Below, one piece after another: positions 57,007-64,000 of a stretch of DNA of 64,000 nucleotides (position 1 is the stretch's first letter; every line of letters begins with the position of its first letter). A model generated the notes under the pieces. It was not told the origin of the DNA, searched no databases, and worked only from the letters and a program-made list of their open reading frames with translations. The DNA is from Cupriavidus taiwanensis (GTDB lineage Bacteria > Pseudomonadota > Gammaproteobacteria > Burkholderiales > Burkholderiaceae): NCBI RefSeq assembly GCF_900250075.1, contig NZ_LT977070.1, positions 1,688,503-1,752,502 on the forward strand, read 5' to 3'. Made by a program: the position numbers and the translations under genes.

Positions 57007-57118
57007 GTCGACTGGGCGCATACGCTGCTGCGGTACCTCGCCTGGGGTCGAACCACGCGTCAGCAATCATAGGCAGATGCATGCAGCCACAACTCATCGC
57101 AAGGTGGTTCAGACCTCG

Positions 57119-57147
57119 TGTCACCTTCCGGCGTCTGCAAACGTCTA
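57119..57147 (+). promoter_or_regulatory. Predicted ECF-dependent promoter of the cytochrome gene
   Basis: TGTCACC (57119-57125), 16 bases, CGTCTA (57142-57147). Beyond the two boxes it shares TT after the -35, a GGC in the spacer and an A after the -10 with the sigma-gene promoter. It leaves a leader of about 90 bases. Confidence 0.65.
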
Positions 57148-57244
57148 ACGCCTATGCAACGGACAAATTCGAGCCACTGCCGTCGGAGACCTGTCGGTTG
57201 TTTTATTTCAGTTGCTGCATCTCCTCCTGACAAGGACGTCGATC

Positions 57245-58546
57245 ATGAAAAGGCAACCCTCCGCACTGACATCTGAAACTGAAGTGCAGCCGGTACCGCT
57301 GCGGCAGCCAGCGATGCAGCAGCTGGCTCGACGGAGGCTGGCAAATGCACTGCTCACGGCAGCCGCAGTGGCGGCCGTGGCAGCATGTGGCGGCAGTTCT
57401 GGAGGGGGCGGCACGGATGCGGCCAGCACGGAGGCGGCGCAGAAGGCCTTGGTCGAGCAGGGCAAGCAGATCTTTCGCTTCGACACCTTCGGGGACGAAG
57501 CGAAGTGGACCGATCACCTGAGGATGCACGAGGTCATCGCCAGCTCGGTGGATCCCTTGACCGCATTTTCAGTCGGCCTCAAGGTCGACGCCGAGGCCTT
57601 GCCCGAGGCCGTCGTCAATGGAATCCGCAATGGCACGATCGACCTCAAGAGCCCGGCTACGACAGTGGCGCTGCTGAAACTGAACGCGGTCGTCGGCCTC
57701 CAGGGAACCGTCGAGACCGTCAATGGGGTCGACAAGCTGACCCGCGTCGGCACTACCTGCGCGCTCTGTCATTCGACGGTGGACAACTCGTTCGCGCCGG
57801 GCATTGGCAAGCGGCTGGACGGATGGCCCAACCGGGATCTCAATCCCGGCGCCATCATCGCGCTGTCACCGGCCATTGACGAGGCCATGAAAAAGGTCCT
57901 CAACGCCTGGGGCGCAGGCAAGTACGACCCGCGCAACAATATCGACGGCCTCAGCAAGCCGGTCGTGATACCGCCCGCCTTCGGGCTGGCCGGCATTCAC
58001 CGCATTACCTTTACCGGCGATGGCGAAGACATCATGTACTGGAACCGGTATGTCGCCGTCTCCCAGATGGGCGGCCTTGGCTCCGTATCCGAACCGCGCC
58101 TGAATATCTCCATCACCAATGGCTCGGTGGACCTTGTCACGAGCAAGCTTCCGGCCCTGCAAGCGTATCAGCTATCCCTGGGCGCTCCGCCGCCACCGGC
58201 TGGCAGTTTCGACCCGGCGGCGGCACTGCGGGGCAAGGCTCTGTTCGAAGGCGCGGGCCGATGCGCCACGTGCCATAGTGGCCCGGCATTTACCGATGCC
58301 AACTCGCTGCTTCACCCGCCCGGCGACTCGATGGCGGAACCGGAGAGCCCGAGCTACGCCTCGCGCTCCGCAACCAAGCAATACCGGACCACGCCGCTGA
58401 AGGGCGCATGGCAACACCCTCCCTATTTCCATGACGGCTCTGCGGCGACTTTGCCGGAGGTCGTGACGACCTACAACACCAAGCGGGGACTGGGGCTGAG
58501 CAGCCAGGATATTGCCGACCTGGCGGAGTATCTGAAGTCGCTGTGA
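57245..58546 (+). CDS. Di-heme c-type cytochrome lipoprotein
   Basis: The 433-residue exported protein has an N-terminal signal with lipobox-like AVAA-C (Cys48) followed by GGSSGGGG, so it is probably anchored in the envelope. Two heme c sites are visible, CALCH at 172-176 and CATCH at 340-344. The C-terminal part (TTPLKGAWQHPPYFHDGSAATLPEVVTTYNTKRGLGLSSQDIADLAEYLKSL) is typical of cytochrome c peroxidase/MauG-like di-heme proteins, though the N-terminal domain is longer and diverges. The electron partner and substrate are unknown. It is predicted to be driven by the divergent sigma factor. Confidence 0.85.
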   Translation: MKRQPSALTSETEVQPVPLRQPAMQQLARRRLANALLTAAAVAAVAACGGSSGGGGTDAASTEAAQKALVEQGKQIFRFDTFGDEAKWTDHLRMHEVIASSVDPLTAFSVGLKVDAEALPEAVVNGIRNGTIDLKSPATTVALLKLNAVVGLQGTVETVNGVDKLTRVGTTCALCHSTVDNSFAPGIGKRLDGWPNRDLNPGAIIALSPAIDEAMKKVLNAWGAGKYDPRNNIDGLSKPVVIPPAFGLAGIHRITFTGDGEDIMYWNRYVAVSQMGGLGSVSEPRLNISITNGSVDLVTSKLPALQAYQLSLGAPPPPAGSFDPAAALRGKALFEGAGRCATCHSGPAFTDANSLLHPPGDSMAEPESPSYASRSATKQYRTTPLKGAWQHPPYFHDGSAATLPEVVTTYNTKRGLGLSSQDIADLAEYLKSL

Positions 58547-58597
58547 CCTGAAGCCCAGGCGGAATGTGCCGCGCCGGGCTGCGCAGCCATATGCGCA

Positions 58598-58742
58598 CTA
58601 GTTGCTGGCAAGGGCTGCTGATTCCTCCGGCCGCCGGCCACCGCCCAGCGCCTTGAATGCCGCGACGGCGGCGCGCATCGCCTCCGTCTGCGCCTGCGCG
58701 CGCGTCTGACGCGCGCAACAGGGTGTTATCGGCTTGCAGGAC
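58598..58742 (-). pseudogene. 3' fossil of an RND-type outer-membrane factor gene
   Basis: On the minus strand the codons VLQADNTLLR continue, after a two-base deletion near 58715, into ARQTRAQAQTEAMRAAVAAFKALGGG, the characteristic C-terminal helix of OprM/NodT-type efflux outer-membrane proteins. Only the last 48 or so codons remain. The fragment starts at the stop codon of the MocR-family gene, so that gene replaced the missing part. Confidence 0.75.
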
Positions 58743-58743
58743 T

Positions 58744-60177
58744 TTACGAAAACTTGCGGATTAGTTGCTGCAAGCGGTCGCAAGCAGCGGGAACCTGGTG
58801 CTCAATCGCCGTCGCGACACCAAGCAGCAGGCCGGACCGTTGGGTGGAAGCAGAGCAGAACCAGCCCGATAACGGTGCGGGCGCCAGCCCGTAGGCATAG
58901 GCTTCCCGGGCGATCCTCTGGTCGTCGGCGCCGTCCGGCAGTCTCACCACTACGGCGAGGCCTGCCGCATAGGCCTGGAATTCCCTGGCGTTGAGCGCAG
59001 CCAGAAGCGCATCGCTGCGGGCTGCGTAAATGCGTTTCATGCGGCGCAGGTGCCGCAGATAGTGTCCGTCGCGCATAAACTCGGCGGTCGCCATTTGCAC
59101 CGCCGGCCCTGGCGCGGAAGCTAGGCAGGCGACGACTTCTTCGAAGCGCGATACCAGGACAGGCGGCACGACCACGAAGCCGAGCCGCAGCGTGGGGCTG
59201 AGTGTCTTGCTGAAAGACCCGATATGGATGACCCGCCCGGCTCGATCCTGCGATGCCAGTGCGGGAGCCGCGCGACGCCTGAGCTGGAGTTCGCCAAGGT
59301 AGTCGTCCTCGATGATCCATGCACCCGCGCGGCTGGCCCACTCGAGCAGTTGCACGCGGCGACCGAGTGAGAGAGTCGGGCCCAGGGGCGCCTGCTGACC
59401 CGCCGTAACCAGCGCCACCGCGGCATCCGGTGCATGTGCCTGGCCGTAGCCGACATCGATGCCGTTTTCATCCACCGGGATGGGAACCGTCGTGAGCCGG
59501 GACAATGCCATGGCTCTGCGACTGGGAAGAAATCCCGGATTCTCGACCCAGGCTTGCCGGCCCTCGGCCTGGATCACCCGCAGCGTGACACCGAGCGCGC
59601 CGGTAAAGCCCGCGGTGATGAAGACCTGCGAGGGCTGGCAGTCCATCGCCCGGGACAATGCCAGGTGCGCCGCGATCTCTCTGCGGAGTTCATGCTCGCC
59701 GCGCGGATCCGGGTAGGTCGCCGGCGCCTCCACCTCGTCACGTGCCGCCCGCGATCGCAGCCGTGCGAACAAGGGGGCAGGGAAGCAGTCCGATGCCGGC
59801 ACGCCCATCTGGAACACCGCCGGGCCCGGCAGAAAGTGCTGGTACAGCTCCGAGCGCAGATCGGTTTCGAGCGAACGCGCTTGTTCCGCGTGGGGCCTTG
59901 CGGCTCCGGCGTGGTCGGAAACCCTGGTGCCGCCGGAGCGCGATGAAACCACTAGTTGCGCATCGGACAGCCGCTCGTAGGCGGTCCTGACAGTGCCTCG
60001 CGCCACGCCAAGCTGGGCAGCGAGGTCGATCCACGACGGCAACCTGGCGCCTGGAACCAGCACGCCACTCTCGATCGCGCCGGTGATGCCGAGCCGTATC
60101 TGCTCCGCCAGTGAGGTTCTGGACGCACGGTCCAGCTTCAGGTAGAGGATGCTGGTCATCGCCGCTGGTACATTCAA
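58744..60177 (-). CDS. MocR-family (GntR-HTH plus aminotransferase-like) transcriptional regulator
   Basis: This 477-residue PLP-dependent regulator has an N-terminal GntR winged helix (SLAEQIRLGITGAIESGVLVPGARLPSWIDLAAQLGVARGTVRTAYERL, residues 22-70) fused to a fold-type I aminotransferase domain with IIEDDYLGEL and the PLP lysine Lys324 in GSFSKTLSP. The motif usually reading TPSHQFP is TAGQQAP here. It is divergent from the exported cupin gene across 69 bases containing a TGGTTC-N8-GAACCA repeat, so it probably controls that gene. An alternative start is 60159. Confidence 0.9.
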   Translation of the reverse strand: MNVPAAMTSILYLKLDRASRTSLAEQIRLGITGAIESGVLVPGARLPSWIDLAAQLGVARGTVRTAYERLSDAQLVVSSRSGGTRVSDHAGAARPHAEQARSLETDLRSELYQHFLPGPAVFQMGVPASDCFPAPLFARLRSRAARDEVEAPATYPDPRGEHELRREIAAHLALSRAMDCQPSQVFITAGFTGALGVTLRVIQAEGRQAWVENPGFLPSRRAMALSRLTTVPIPVDENGIDVGYGQAHAPDAAVALVTAGQQAPLGPTLSLGRRVQLLEWASRAGAWIIEDDYLGELQLRRRAAPALASQDRAGRVIHIGSFSKTLSPTLRLGFVVVPPVLVSRFEEVVACLASAPGPAVQMATAEFMRDGHYLRHLRRMKRIYAARSDALLAALNAREFQAYAAGLAVVVRLPDGADDQRIAREAYAYGLAPAPLSGWFCSASTQRSGLLLGVATAIEHQVPAACDRLQQLIRKFS

Positions 60178-60189
60178 AAATCGTGTTTT

Positions 60190-60209
60190 TGGTTCTTTTT
60201 TGTGAACCA
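60190..60209. promoter_or_regulatory. Candidate MocR operator between the divergent genes
   Basis: TGGTTC (60190-60195), eight T-rich bases, GAACCA (60204-60209). It overlaps a possible -35 (TTGTGA, 60200-60205) of the cupin gene, whose -10 would be GATTCT at 60222-60227. Confidence 0.5.
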
Positions 60210-60246
60210 GGTGAGGTGCATGATTCTAGCCTCCAAGGAGCCAAAC

Positions 60247-60663
60247 ATGAAACTGCAACGCATTCTTCTCTCCCTGCTGGCGGCAACGGGCATCGCCTTT
60301 ACCGGGGTCGCAGCGGCGCACGGCGCCGGCGACACGGTGAAGCCCAATTTCTCGAAGGAGATTCCCAATGTCCCGGGCAAGTCGCTCGTCGCCGTCGAGG
60401 TCTTTTATCCGCCCGGTGGTGCATCGCTGCCGCACACCCATGCCAGGTCGTCGTTCATCTATGCCTACGTCGTTTCGGGCAGCATCGCCAGCAAGGTGAA
60501 CGACGAGCCGGAACGAATCTTCAAGGCGGGCGAGAGTTTCTTCGAGAACCCGGGCTCCCGTCATCCGGTGAGCCGCAATGCGAGCAAGACCAGGCCGGCA
60601 AAGCTGCTGGCCGTGTTCGTAGTCGATACGGCCGACCAGGAACTGACCATCTACGACAACTAG
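60247..60663 (+). CDS. Exported cupin-domain protein
   Basis: This 138-residue single-domain cupin has a signal peptide (MKLQRILLSLLAATGIAFTGVAAAHG). Metal-ligand candidates are His63 and His65 (LPHTHARSSFIYAYVVSGSI) and His106 (NPGSRHPVSRN); the usual Glu of motif 1 is not at its normal place. It may bind a metal or a small ligand in the periplasm; its enzyme activity is unknown. An AAGGAG at 60235-60240 sets the start. The CxxC protein gene follows after nine bases, so they form an operon. Confidence 0.85.
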   Translation: MKLQRILLSLLAATGIAFTGVAAAHGAGDTVKPNFSKEIPNVPGKSLVAVEVFYPPGGASLPHTHARSSFIYAYVVSGSIASKVNDEPERIFKAGESFFENPGSRHPVSRNASKTRPAKLLAVFVVDTADQELTIYDN

Positions 60664-60672
60664 GAGTTTGAA

Positions 60673-61128
60673 ATGAGACTGGACTACACCAAGGTATCGG
60701 CGGGCGGCGTCAAGGCATTTGGCGGCGTATACGGCTATGTCATGCAATCGGGCCTGGAAGACGTCCTGGTCGACCTGGTCTATCTGCGCGTAAGCCAGAT
60801 CAATGGGTGCGCGTATTGCCTCGACATGCATGCGCGCGACCTGATCAAGAAGGGCGTTACGCCGGCAAAGCTCGCGCTTGTGCAGGCCTGGCAGGAAGCG
60901 GGGCCGTTGTTCAGCGAGCGCGAGCAGGCGGCGCTGGCCTGGACGGAATCCGTCACCCGCGTCGCCGACACCCATGTGCCCGACGAAGATTTTCGACGGG
61001 CCGCGGCGGTGTTCAGCGAAAAGGAGCTCGCCGACCTCACCATGGCCATCGGGCTGATGAATGCCTATAACCGGCTCGCCATCAGCTTCCGCCGTGCCCC
61101 CGAATCTGCCCTCGCTGCTGCAGCCTGA
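60673..61128 (+). CDS. Carboxymuconolactone decarboxylase/AhpD-core family protein
   Basis: The 151-residue protein has the AhpD-like redox motif Cys46-x-x-Cys49 and His53 (INGCAYCLDMHARDLIKKG) and the family helix LAWTESVTRVADTHVPDEDF. It has no signal peptide, so it is cytosolic. Such proteins are peroxidase-like or detoxify electrophiles; the substrate is unknown. It follows the exported cupin by nine bases. It is only distantly similar to the AhpD encoded at 30.9 kb. Confidence 0.88.
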   Translation: MRLDYTKVSAGGVKAFGGVYGYVMQSGLEDVLVDLVYLRVSQINGCAYCLDMHARDLIKKGVTPAKLALVQAWQEAGPLFSEREQAALAWTESVTRVADTHVPDEDFRRAAAVFSEKELADLTMAIGLMNAYNRLAISFRRAPESALAAAA

Positions 61129-61496
61129 AGCGGTTGGGTCTCGAACACCGGGCGGATCTCGATGCCATCGCGGGAGCCACCAACGTGCAATCGAGATCCC
61201 CAGATAGCGTGCCGGGCAATGACGCGGGACGCATGACCCTGAAGCCTACGCGGACCGGATCCCAGATGGCGGTCTTGGTTGCTCCAGAAGACGAATGGAA
61301 GAGCGCCTATCGCTTGGTGTGAACGTTAGACCGTTCCGGATACGGGTGGTAGACCACAAAAATCAGACACCTCATCCCATACCTGGATCACTGCCCTGCG
61401 CGCTCTTCGCATCGATTGGCGATGTTTCCGCTTACACGCAGTCGCGCGCTAGCCGATTGGCACGCCGGAACCGCTGGCAGACAGGCAAGAGTCCAC
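61129..61496. other. Intergenic region (368 bp) with no recognised gene
   Basis: Short frames occur in both directions but none has a ribosome-binding site, a family pattern or convincing composition. No terminator with a U-tract is visible after the CxxC protein gene. Confidence 0.5.
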
Positions 61497-61982
61497 TCAA
61501 TGCCGGTGGGAACCGGACCCCGATGCCGGCGCCGAGCCCGAGGCCTTGACGTCGGGCACCGTGACAGTGACCACCTCGGTGGCGAGGATCTTGTGGCCGG
61601 GATCGGCCAGCTCCAGGCGCAGCCTGTGCGGCCCGGGCGCGAGGCCGACCACGATGATCGGATCCTCGCTCGTATGTGCCCAGGTGCCAGGCGTATCGTC
61701 AACCGTCACGTGCAAGTGCCCGATGCGAGGCGAGATCCCGGCGGCGGCATTGCCGAATATCGGCATGACGCGGAAATTCTCGGTGCGAAACTGGACGATG
61801 ACTACGCCGCGGGCGAGCGGCTCCGGCAGCGCCGCATAGGGCAGCAACTTTGGTGCGGGCTCGCTGCCGAGGGGAAGAATGGCAGGCGGGCGGATGGCGT
61901 CTTGTGCAGGTTGCGCGGAGACACTCGCGCAGAACGCGGCTGCAATGCCGGCGGCTGAAAGGGACTTGACGATAGGGTGCAT
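61497..61982 (-). CDS. Exported DUF6130-like protein
   Basis: The 161-residue protein has a signal peptide (MHPIVKSLSAAGIAAAFCASVSAQ) and a beta-rich domain with the pattern PRIGHLHVTVDDTPGTWAHTSEDPIIVVGLAPGPHRLRLELADPGHKIL, which I associate with DUF6130 (Ig-like/DUF4399-like). It ends in a Ser/Gly/His tail (GSGSHRH). His residues in GHLHV and TWAHT could bind metal. It is divergent from the hydrolase gene, sharing a region with a large inverted repeat. Confidence 0.7.
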   Translation of the reverse strand: MHPIVKSLSAAGIAAAFCASVSAQPAQDAIRPPAILPLGSEPAPKLLPYAALPEPLARGVVIVQFRTENFRVMPIFGNAAAGISPRIGHLHVTVDDTPGTWAHTSEDPIIVVGLAPGPHRLRLELADPGHKILATEVVTVTVPDVKASGSAPASGSGSHRH

Positions 61983-62112
61983 GGCGTTTTCCTTTGATGC
62001 GGAGGGTTGCCTCCACACGCACATCCGGGTCGGATGTGACGGGCGATTTCAGGATAGGCCTTGCATCTGAACACGCCGCCGCGGCGGGCTGTCGGCAGTT
62101 TTGTATGACAAC

Positions 62113-62167
62113 GTAGCGGCACCACCTGCAGATACGAACTAATACATTAGGTGCCACCGTTCGCTAC
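62113..62167. promoter_or_regulatory. Composite inverted repeat between DUF6130-like gene and hydrolase gene
   Basis: GTAGCG (62113-62118) matches CGCTAC (62162-62167), and the nested GGCACC (62118-62123) matches GGTGCC (62150-62155). The AT-rich TAATACATTA lies between the arms. It is a candidate operator or promoter element for the divergent genes. Confidence 0.45.
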
Positions 62168-62264
62168 AACAGGGATACATCGGCATCGTTCAATGCTGGC
62201 TATGCAACGTATATCCGCGCGTTGGTCGGTTTGCCCGCAAACCACCAGGCAGGAGGGAGATGAC

Positions 62265-63242
62265 ATGACCAAGACATTGACAGTTCGCAGTGCACTAAGA
62301 CTTACGGCCGCCGGCGCTGTAGCGTTGGCCGCCACGCTGTTCATTGGCGGCGCCCGCGCAGCGGCGCCGCAACCACCCGTGCCGGAAATCGGCTACCTCC
62401 AGGTCAGCCCCGATATCAAGTTGAGGCGCCTGATCGTCCGCAATGCCGAGCGAAAGGGCACGGTGCTGTTCCTGCATGGATTCCCCGAGACGCTGTACGC
62501 GTGGAAGGACATTGCCGTGCAACTTGGCCAGGACTACGAGGCCCATGCGTTCGACTGGCCGGGCTATGGCGACTCCTCCCGTCCCGCGACCGACAGGTTT
62601 GCATACGCACCCAGGGATTATGCAAAGGTGCTCAAGGACTACATCGCCACGGCAGACATCGACAAGCACAAGCTGGTGATCTACGCGACGGACATTGGCG
62701 CCTTGCCGGCCCTGCTGGCGGCCCTCGACGACCCGGCCATCGCCAGGCGCATTGTTGTCGGTGACTTTGCGCCATTCAACCGTCCGCAGTTCATGCAGGA
62801 GCGCCTGCAAGGGCTCAAGGAACCCGCCTCCGCCGACGCGATTCATGCCGCGTTCAACCGCACACGCGACGAAATCCTGCAGAACGCATTTACCCGCGGA
62901 CTTCCCGAGTCCTCGCACTTTGCATTGACCCCGGAATTCAGGGCCGATATCGCCTACGGCTGGCAAAACGGCGCGCTGACGTCTGCCGATGCGTTCTACC
63001 ACTACTACTCTCATTTCACGCGTGACCAGGACTATTTCGAGGCGAACCTGGGCAAGCTGAAAACGCCTGTCAGCGTGATCTGGGGCGAGAAGGACATCTA
63101 TGTCCGCAAGGAGATGGGCGAGGAACTGGCGGGTCGCGCCGGCCTGGAGATGAAGGTCTTGCCCGGCCTTGGCCATTATCCGCACCTGCAGGACAAGGCG
63201 GCGACGGTTTCAGAAGTACAAGCCGCGTTCGACGCGCGCTAG
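62265..63242 (+). CDS. Exported alpha/beta hydrolase with Asp nucleophile (epoxide hydrolase/dehalogenase-like)
   Basis: The 325-residue hydrolase has a signal peptide (about residues 1-33). The oxyanion motif HGFPE (71-75) and nucleophile elbow IYATDIGALP place an aspartate (Asp143) where esterases have serine, as in epoxide hydrolases and haloalkane dehalogenases. Asp277 (WGEKDIYVR) and His304 or His307 (LGHYPHLQD) can complete the triad. The usual Trp after the nucleophile (DWG) is Ile. The substrate is unknown. An AGGAGGGAG ribosome-binding site precedes the start, and a second exported cupin gene follows. Confidence 0.85.
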   Translation: MTKTLTVRSALRLTAAGAVALAATLFIGGARAAAPQPPVPEIGYLQVSPDIKLRRLIVRNAERKGTVLFLHGFPETLYAWKDIAVQLGQDYEAHAFDWPGYGDSSRPATDRFAYAPRDYAKVLKDYIATADIDKHKLVIYATDIGALPALLAALDDPAIARRIVVGDFAPFNRPQFMQERLQGLKEPASADAIHAAFNRTRDEILQNAFTRGLPESSHFALTPEFRADIAYGWQNGALTSADAFYHYYSHFTRDQDYFEANLGKLKTPVSVIWGEKDIYVRKEMGEELAGRAGLEMKVLPGLGHYPHLQDKAATVSEVQAAFDAR

Positions 63243-63290
63243 ACCATGCGATTTGCATATATCTCAATCCGAACAGGAGGACCATCCGAA

Positions 63291-63692
63291 ATGAATCTCG
63301 CCAAGTTTGCAACCGCCGCCATGACCGTCGCCTGCCTTGCCGCAACGTTCCACCACGCCCACGCACAAGCACCGGGGATCCATCGGGCCGACCTGGTCAG
63401 CCATGAACTCAGCGTCGCGGGCAAGGAAGGCATTCAGGTTCGCGTGGATTTTGAACCGGGCGCGTTCGCGCCCAGGCACGCACACCCGGGTGAAGAGATT
63501 GCCCATGTGTTGCAGGGCAGCCTTGAGTATCAGCTTGGCGATCAGCCGCCGGTGACGCTGAAGGCAGGGGAATCGCTGTTCATACCGGCAGGCACGCCGC
63601 ATTCAGCCCGGAATGTTGGCGGCGGCCTGGCATCGGAATTGGCAACCTATATCGTCACGAAGGGTTCGCCGCTGGTTGTGCCCGCGAAATAG
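63291..63692 (+). CDS. Second exported cupin-domain protein
   Basis: The 133-residue cupin has a signal peptide (MNLAKFATAAMTVACLAATFHHAHAQ) and the full metal set: His63, His65, Glu69 (APRHAHPGEEIAHVLQGSLEY) and His104 (FIPAGTPHSARN). It differs from the first exported cupin in keeping the motif 1 glutamate. It lies 48 bases after the hydrolase gene, so they are probably cotranscribed. An ATG at 63246 would add residues before the signal peptide and lacks a ribosome-binding site, while AGGAGG precedes 63291. Confidence 0.85.
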   Translation: MNLAKFATAAMTVACLAATFHHAHAQAPGIHRADLVSHELSVAGKEGIQVRVDFEPGAFAPRHAHPGEEIAHVLQGSLEYQLGDQPPVTLKAGESLFIPAGTPHSARNVGGGLASELATYIVTKGSPLVVPAK

Positions 63693-63764
63693 GGTTTCCG
63701 GCCGCTGACCAGGAGGTGGAAGACTTGTGATTCCACGGGTCGTTTCACCACCCCGTATTGGCGT

Positions 63765-64000
63765 CTACCTGGCGGCGCTGTGCAGCACGGCATTGCGCCG
63801 CGCATAGGCGAAGTAGATCACCAGCCCCAGCGCCAGCCACACCAGGAAGGCGGCCCAGGTCAGCGCCTGCAGGTGCGCCATCAGAAACAGGCAGAAGCCG
63901 ATCGACAGCAGCGGCACCACCGGCACGCCCGGGCAGCGGAACGCGCGCGGCAGTTCGGGCCGGGTCTTGCGCAGCACCAGCACCGCCACCGAGATCAGGG
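63765..64000 (-). CDS. Amino-acid permease (APC family), C-terminal fragment cut by the window end
   Basis: The visible 77 codons end a cationic-amino-acid/YfnA-type permease. They comprise a strand LISVAVLVLRKTRPELPRAFRCPGVPVVPLLSIGFCLFLM, a further helix (ALTWAAFLVWLALGLVIYFAYARR) and the stop at 63765. The N-terminal part lies beyond position 64000. The composition returns to the high GC of the core genome. Confidence 0.85.
   Translation of the reverse strand, partial: LISVAVLVLRKTRPELPRAFRCPGVPVVPLLSIGFCLFLMAHLQALTWAAFLVWLALGLVIYFAYARRNAVLHSAAR

Larger units (their letters stand above)
56945..57244. other. Divergent intergenic region sigma factor / cytochrome (300 bp)
   Basis: No gene is seen. 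It holds two oppositely oriented copies of one promoter-like element, one facing each flanking gene (56979-57006 minus, 57119-57147 plus). The 110 bases between them contain nothing I can name. Confidence 0.7.

Noticed and set aside
61134..61549. Short frames after the CxxC protein gene
   Set aside because: No ribosome-binding site, family resemblance or consistent composition; treated as non-coding.

Overview
The window is a 64 kb stretch of GC-rich betaproteobacterial chromosome. The genus is almost certainly Cupriavidus. The phaC-phaA-phaB-phaR cluster, BktB and ClpP match what I remember of Cupriavidus necator proteins nearly residue for residue, and the phaC promoter has the known TTGACA-N18-AACAAT form. 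It is not identical to strain H16: PhaC carries four extra residues near position 52. I see no rRNA, insertion sequence, CRISPR array or prophage.

Layout. 0-6.6 kb: a secreted coiled-coil protein, a YdcH-like protein, a DinG/YoaA helicase, bamD, rluD, pgeF and a small membrane protein. 6.7-11.8 kb: the polyhydroxybutyrate operon phaCAB and its regulator gene phaR. 11.9-12.5 kb: a HigBA-like toxin-antitoxin pair with a large operator palindrome. 12.7-18.5 kb: dusC, rimO, bktB, a secreted protein and a PLP lyase. 18.5-21.2 kb: a PepSY/iron-uptake operon behind a Fur-box-like site. 21.4-30.1 kb: serB, a secreted M20 amidohydrolase, argE, mfd, ispD and ispF. 30.1-33.7 kb: a GNAT protein, ahpD, ahpC and an MHS transporter. 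33.9-38.8 kb: an EnvZ/OmpR pair, a small secreted protein, an allantoate-amidohydrolase-like enzyme and hpnD. 39.2-43.5 kb: an RND efflux adaptor and pump. 43.5-47.9 kb: a cysteine-containing secreted protein, tRNA-Leu, vanZ, rlmJ and mnmC. 48.1-54.4 kb: tig, clpP, clpX and lon, the conserved protein quality-control block. 54.6 kb: tRNA-Val.

From the tRNA-Val to about 63.7 kb the content changes to accessory DNA. It holds a mandelate-racemase-family gene broken by one frameshift, an ECF sigma factor, a di-heme cytochrome lipoprotein, a fossil of an outer-membrane efflux gene, a MocR regulator, two exported cupins, a CxxC carboxymuconolactone-decarboxylase-like protein, an exported DUF6130-like protein and an exported alpha/beta hydrolase with an aspartate nucleophile. 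The last 236 bases are the 3' end of an amino-acid permease.

The most interesting observation is in this accessory segment. The sigma gene and the divergent cytochrome gene are each preceded by nearly the same bipartite element (TGTCACCTT, a GGC core, then CGTCTAA). This predicts a self-amplifying sigma factor that drives a cell-envelope cytochrome. The nearby exported cupin, CxxC and hydrolase proteins look like a periplasmic oxidant or electrophile response, but that link is inference. All functional assignments come from reading the sequence and recalling protein families; nothing was searched.
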